Assembly (NCBI GenBank): GCA_965644315.1
Contig: CBFFRQ010000061.1
Coordinates: forward strand, 79,114-143,113
DNA length: 64,000 bases
Source of the DNA: Caecitellus pseudoparvulus
Lineage: Eukaryota > Bigyra: Bicosoecida
Reading direction: 5' to 3'
Part shown: piece after piece, positions 60,016 to 64,000 of the stretch
How the letters are laid out: every line of letters begins with the position of its first letter
Numbering within the stretch: the stretch's first letter is position 1
Program-made: the position numbers and the translations under genes
The notes under the pieces: generated by a model
What the model saw: the letters and a program-made list of their open reading frames with translations, nothing else
Database searches by the model: none
Told to the model about the DNA's origin: nothing

Positions 60016-62556
60016 TTACACCTGCACAGTGGCAGCAGGCGGGCCCAAAGGCGCAGGGAATGGTGCGGGGGACAGGCCATGTCCCAGGGCGTAGCCTGCG
60101 TGAGTGGGCGTGGGGCGCACAGGTCGTCGCCCGCCCACACGCACCGAAGCACCTGGTACAGACACCACCGTCCCCTCAACCTGAGATGTAGCGGCCAGCG
60201 TCACACCAGGCGGCAAGGCTGGCCCGCTGCGGGCCGTGGCGGCGTGCAGGCGCTGCAGCTTCAGGGCAGCACCAGCACTGGCACCCCCCCGCATGCTGCT
60301 GCCGCCATCACCCCCCCCTCGCCCAGCTGCAAGCGCCAGCCCGCCATCATCCTCACCCACTGCACGGGCAGTGTGGGCGAGGGTGTGCAGGTGGCTGGGC
60401 GGGGGCAGAGGCAGCAGGCCCTCTGCCGTGGCTGCAGCCTCCCCTGCAGCGTCGAAGGGGGAGATGGACGCCGACAGCAGCGCCTGGCAAGTGGCACGTG
60501 GGTACAGCGCTCGCAACAGGCTGCCCTCGTCACCAGCTTGGGCTGGGGCGCCGAGGATGGGCAGCGGCTCGTCGCCACTGCCGGCCGTGGCGTCGGCCTG
60601 CAGCGGGGAGGCCGAGGGGGGGGCAGGGTGGATGGGGCGAGGTCGCTTCACCCCTCGCCACTGCGCCCGGTGCCCCCACTGCACTGCGCGCTGCACGTGC
60701 TGTGGCATGGGCAAGTGTCGCAGCGGCCGGGGAGCCTGCCCCGTGTGAAACGTGGCCAGCGTGAGCAGCGGCGGCAGCCCGTGCAGGTCCGTGGCCAGCA
60801 GCTGCACGGAGGTCATGACAGGCATGGTGAAGCCCCGGCCCGTGCAGTAGAAGGCTTCGCTCTGTGCGGCAGCGGCCACGACGCCGGTGGGCTGGGCTTG
60901 CCACGCCAGCAACTGGCTGACAAGGCGCCGCACGACGGCACGGGGACAGAACGAGCCTGGTTTCACAGCCTGTCGCACGTTGCTGGGAATACGCTGGACG
61001 ACGGCCATGTGGCTGGCTGTGGAGGAGCCCGTCGTCGTGGTGCGTGCGCAGTCCAGAGCCGCTGAAACGGGCGCAGCTGTGGAGAGCGTGTCCGGCGATG
61101 AGACGGCAGGCGCCTGGGGCTTCACCCCGCGAGCAGTTTGCAGGGTCGAGTAGCAGGACAAGGCAGCAGGCAGCAGGCCTGTCTGCACCAAGGCAGCCTC
61201 CACATCGCGCCTGGAAAGCTGGAAATCTCGCAGCAAGCAGTCATTGACAACCTGCAAAGCAACGGAAAAGGAGTTCCGAACTCTTCCGGGCATGGGGAGC
61301 GATGCAGCAGCTCCAGGCATGTCACCACGCACCCAGAGGACAGGCAGCAAGCTTTCAGGGTCGTGCACGACTGCAACGCCGCCCACGTCCAAGCAGAGCA
61401 CGGAGACTGCCTGCTCAAAAGCCGCAAGTGCACCCGTGACCAGCGCCGCCGGGTCTGCCGCGCTCTGCTTCAGACCCGGGCTGGTAATACAGCCCTGTGT
61501 CATGTCTGAGACGTCCGAGGGCTGCACTGTGTTGCCAGCGGGCACTGGGAGGTGCCCCGGGCTCCACGAAGAAGCGGCACGCCAGTCACTGTCCACCACC
61601 TGCGCCGCTTCCCCGTCACACGCCAGCAGCGCCGCCAGCCTGCACAAGGTGGCGCGGTCTCTATAGACAAAAGGTTCCGGTAAGCAGATGATTGGGGCGT
61701 CCCAGCCATTGGATCCCTGTTGCTGCTTGGCTGCAGCTGCCGCGAGTGTTGCCCTCCACACCAAGCTGGCTGGCGCAGAGCTGCACGAGTCTGTGTTCGC
61801 CATGCCTGGAGTGGCCCCGGCAGGCACAGGGCAACCCATAGGCAGGCCCAACAATCAGAAGCCTGGGCAGTGCGCGGTATCTACAGTGCCCGCAGCGGGA
61901 GCTTTGTACGGGGGCGGTTTTGAGCTCTGCCTTGGGATTGCTCAGGTTGACGCTGCGGCCACACGCTGCTTCACAAGGCCATGACTGTCCCCGCAGAAGG
62001 GAAGCCAGGCTACAGGGTTCAAGTTGCACTCTATGGCTATTTGATCGGGCGTGTTGGGGTTGTTGCCGTGCAGTGAGGTCATGTGCAGGCGCAGAGGTCG
62101 AGGCGCCTTGGCTTGGCTCTGGTGATCAGGAGCGGTGTCACTTCGGCGCCGCTTGAACCCGCCCACGCGGCCAGGGGGTAACGCCAATGACCTCGGCACG
62201 CATGCGCCTGCTACACCCGGAACGTAGCTGGTGGATGCTGGCTCCCGGCAGGAACTGTGCAGGTTTGTCATGGTGGGCAGGAGTGGGCCAGAGTCTCCTC
62301 CGGCAGTCCACTCCCGGCCCACTTCCAGGCTGCTCTGCGCGCCACTTCCGGCGGCAGGGGGGGCAAGATAGGTCACTGGTGAGTGTTGGGGTAAGCCCAG
62401 ACCGCTGGCGCGTGCTGCTGCATCGGAGGAGGTGTCACTGTGGTCCCCATCCGCGTCGTACGGCGCGCTCGTGGAGTGCATGCCTTGCTCGTCGTCTGAG
62501 CGCACGCCCCCACAGCAAATAAGATTCCATGGGTTTGAGGCGACGATGCCGTGCAT
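60016..62556 (-). CDS. Unrecognised protein, probably 2 exons
   Basis: The long frame 61805-60016 is well supported. It may start at ATG 61803 (MANTDSCSSAPASLVWRA) or be preceded by an exon 62556-61965 (MHGIVASNPWNLICCGG ...) joined by a 159-nt GTGTGG...CCAG intron that closes in phase 1, for a total of 793 residues. The upstream part carries acidic/Ser sequence, a basic patch (GGFKRRRSD) and HMTSLHGNNPNTPDQIAIE. The main part has IICLPEPFVYRDRATLCRLAAL, VSVLCLDVGGVAVVHDPE and VVNDCLLRDFQLSRRDVEAAL, which read like a folded alpha/beta domain. The C-terminal ~250 residues are low complexity. No family was recognised; the upstream exon is tentative. Confidence 0.45.
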
Positions 62557-63441
62557 CGTGGTCCAGGCGCTCGACCTGCCCTCCGCTGCTGCGAGCGGCA
62601 ACCTGGTGTCCAGGCCGCCAGGCAAAGGTGTTGCTTGCTCGCCGCAGCTGCCTGCAGCTTCTCTTCCCTCTTCCTGCGCACACAAGCTTGAAGAAGTGCA
62701 GAGGAAGTACAAATATACAGTGGGCTGGGCAGACGCACCTTTGGGGAGTGCGCAGATGCGTTTCTTTGCAGTGCAGGCGGGCTTCTCGAGTTGGCGCCAG
62801 TGGGTGGGCTGACCGCTTGGGCCCACCCGCCGAGCGGCACAGCGCACTGGCCCCGATCGCCCGCCGGCAGCGCTTTGGATGGGCTCCTGCAGCAGCGGTG
62901 TGTGTGATGCCTTGAAGTGATTCTTTGGCACCGTGAAAACGGCTGCAAGGCATGCCAAAGGCAGCACGCACCCGACGCTGCACGTTACGCTGGTGGTAGC
63001 CTGCCCGCCATCGCCACTTGTGTGTGTGGGCGGCACCCTGAGCGAAGCGAGCTGAGGAGTGGTACTGCAGGGGGCAGCGGAACAGCACAAGTTCGCATGC
63101 TGGCCCAATGCCTCATCGCCGCCTTCCTGTGCTGTTGAATTGGCTCGGTCTTGGCTCGTGAAGAGGACGGGAAGATGTGCTGCCTTCGAAGCAGCACCAT
63201 CCTTTGCCAACTGCGAAGCTTGCATTCTTGGAGGTTGGCATCGAGGAGGCCCACATGCGAGGCCAGAAACAATGAAGAGAGCGCGTGGCAGACAGGCTGA
63301 TTTGTCACAGGCGCTCTGCTGCTGGAACCAAGGCCAAGTGGGCCCACTGGCCCGATGCGGTGGTGATGCGGACAACCCGTGGCGGCGAAAAGGCACCGAC
63401 CCCGCCTTGCTAAAACAACATCGCCCGCCAGGAGGCCACCC
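62557..63441. other. Intergenic region, nothing recognised
   Basis: About 885 bp. A long minus-strand frame continues through here, but its translation is Cys/Pro/Ser-rich without domain character and lacks a plausible start, so it is regarded as chance opening in GC-rich DNA. Confidence 0.35.
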
Positions 63442-64000
63442 TCACAGCACACCTTCGACCTGCACGTCCCCGCCGACGCTGCCAGAGTCCCCCGCGCTGC
63501 TGGTGTCGCAGTCACGATGGCCCGGCACAGGTGCCTCCCCGCCTAGGTCACCTTCGACATGGCCAAGGGCATCCTGTGCAGCAATGGCAGCGTCATCTAG
63601 GTGTCGAAAGCGTTTGGCGTCCACGGCCTGCTGCTGGCGCGAGTGCGCGGAGGTGCCAAGCATGTGCTGATCCCCACGTGCAGCCGCGTCTGCCTGGCGC
63701 CCGCGCTTGCCTCGCCGCGCCGAGTCAGACTGCTTCCATAAGCCTGCAGCAAAACCTGACATGACCGCTGCCATGGCTGATGCCTGCATGCTGAGGGGGC
63801 CACCATGGGAGGCCGACCGTCGCAAGGGAAGCTCGCTCGCGTTGCCGGATGCCCTGGATGCCACGCCAGAAACGCAGCCACGGGCCGCCTCACGACTGCC
63901 AGTGCTATCGCCAGAGCCACTACTGGCGGCTCGCGAGGATGTCTCTCCGCTTTGGGAGCTGCCGCTGTCGCCGCTGGACAGGCGGAAGGACCACTTCGCG
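63442..64000 (-). CDS. C-terminal part of an unrecognised, probably disordered protein (cut by window edge)
   Basis: The frame is open from the window edge to a TGA at 63442 (~186 residues visible). The composition is Ser/Gly/Ala/Arg-rich: KWSFRLSSGDSGSS at the edge, a central KQSDSARRGKRGRQADAA and a helical DAKRFRHLDDAAIAAQDAL. The C-terminus is Gly/Asp/Val-rich. It has no recognisable domain; its start and any domains lie beyond 64000. Real coding status is likely but not certain. Confidence 0.45.
   Translation of the reverse strand, partial: AKWSFRLSSGDSGSSQSGETSSRAASSGSGDSTGSREAARGCVSGVASRASGNASELPLRRSASHGGPLSMQASAMAAVMSGFAAGLWKQSDSARRGKRGRQADAAARGDQHMLGTSAHSRQQQAVDAKRFRHLDDAAIAAQDALGHVEGDLGGEAPVPGHRDCDTSSAGDSGSVGGDVQVEGVL

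Noticed and set aside
61942-63396. 484-codon minus-strand ORF taken as one gene
   Set aside because: Only the part after the ATG at 62556 has protein-like composition; the upstream half is Cys/Pro-rich with no plausible start.
1-64000. Prokaryotic interpretation (operons, CRISPR, phage, RBS-driven starts)
   Set aside because: GT-AG introns are needed to complete many conserved domains, and the gene families (CSN1, USP14, dyskerin, EH, UBX) are eukaryotic; no CRISPR-like spaced repeats were seen.

Overview
The window is nuclear DNA from a eukaryote, most likely a free-living protist with a compact, GC-rich genome (about 60 % G+C by eye). The genes carry short spliceosomal introns, mostly 60-110 nt with one of 40 nt. 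They encode eukaryote-specific proteins: COP9 signalosome subunit 1, USP14/Ubp6, dyskerin/Cbf5, EH-domain and SEP-UBX proteins and a polycystin channel. No operons, tRNA/rRNA genes or CRISPR arrays were seen. The lineage cannot be named from the sequence. A polycystin-2 type channel and a UBXN11 homologue fit a ciliated cell, but that is inference.

Layout. 1-11.6 kb: 3' part of a polycystin (PKD2-like) cation channel; an overlapping, converging SAM methyltransferase; a giant ankyrin/PH/IQ protein with a serine-acidic tail; a small ATRAP-like membrane protein. 12-24.3 kb: a UBXN11-like SEP-UBX protein, then a 2456-residue multipass membrane protein converging, 6 bp apart, on a second multipass protein. 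24.3-37.5 kb: mostly recognisable housekeeping genes: LRRC40-like LRR protein, Cbf5, USP14, an RsmH/METTL15 rRNA methyltransferase and a 1384-residue disordered protein. 37.9-52.4 kb: secreted nucleoside hydrolase, then five minus-strand genes in a row: a two-TM protein, a C-type lectin/mucin/polytopic fusion, a DDX21-type helicase, an Eps15-like EH protein and CSN1. 53-57.9 kb: a PIF/Harbinger DNA transposon with a complete DDE transposase and a second ORF. 57.9-64 kb: three unrecognised minus-strand genes, the last cut by the window edge.

Functional links. Cbf5 and the DDX21-like helicase both act in ribosome/snoRNP biogenesis and carry similar lysine/acid low-complexity tails. RsmH/METTL15 methylates organellar small-subunit rRNA. 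USP14, CSN1 and UBXN11 all belong to ubiquitin/p97 biology. These are pathway links, not evidence of co-regulation.

Intron boundaries were inferred by eye from reading-frame closure, GT...AG and protein-family continuity, so each junction needs cDNA support. A cross-gene result is that 13 of 26 inferred introns have C at donor position +4 (GTRCGT-like) against 8 with the usual A. No complete novel multigene system was recognised. The strongest candidates for something undescribed are the lectin-mucin-polytopic protein, the giant ankyrin/PH protein and the Cys-clustered 2456-residue membrane protein.
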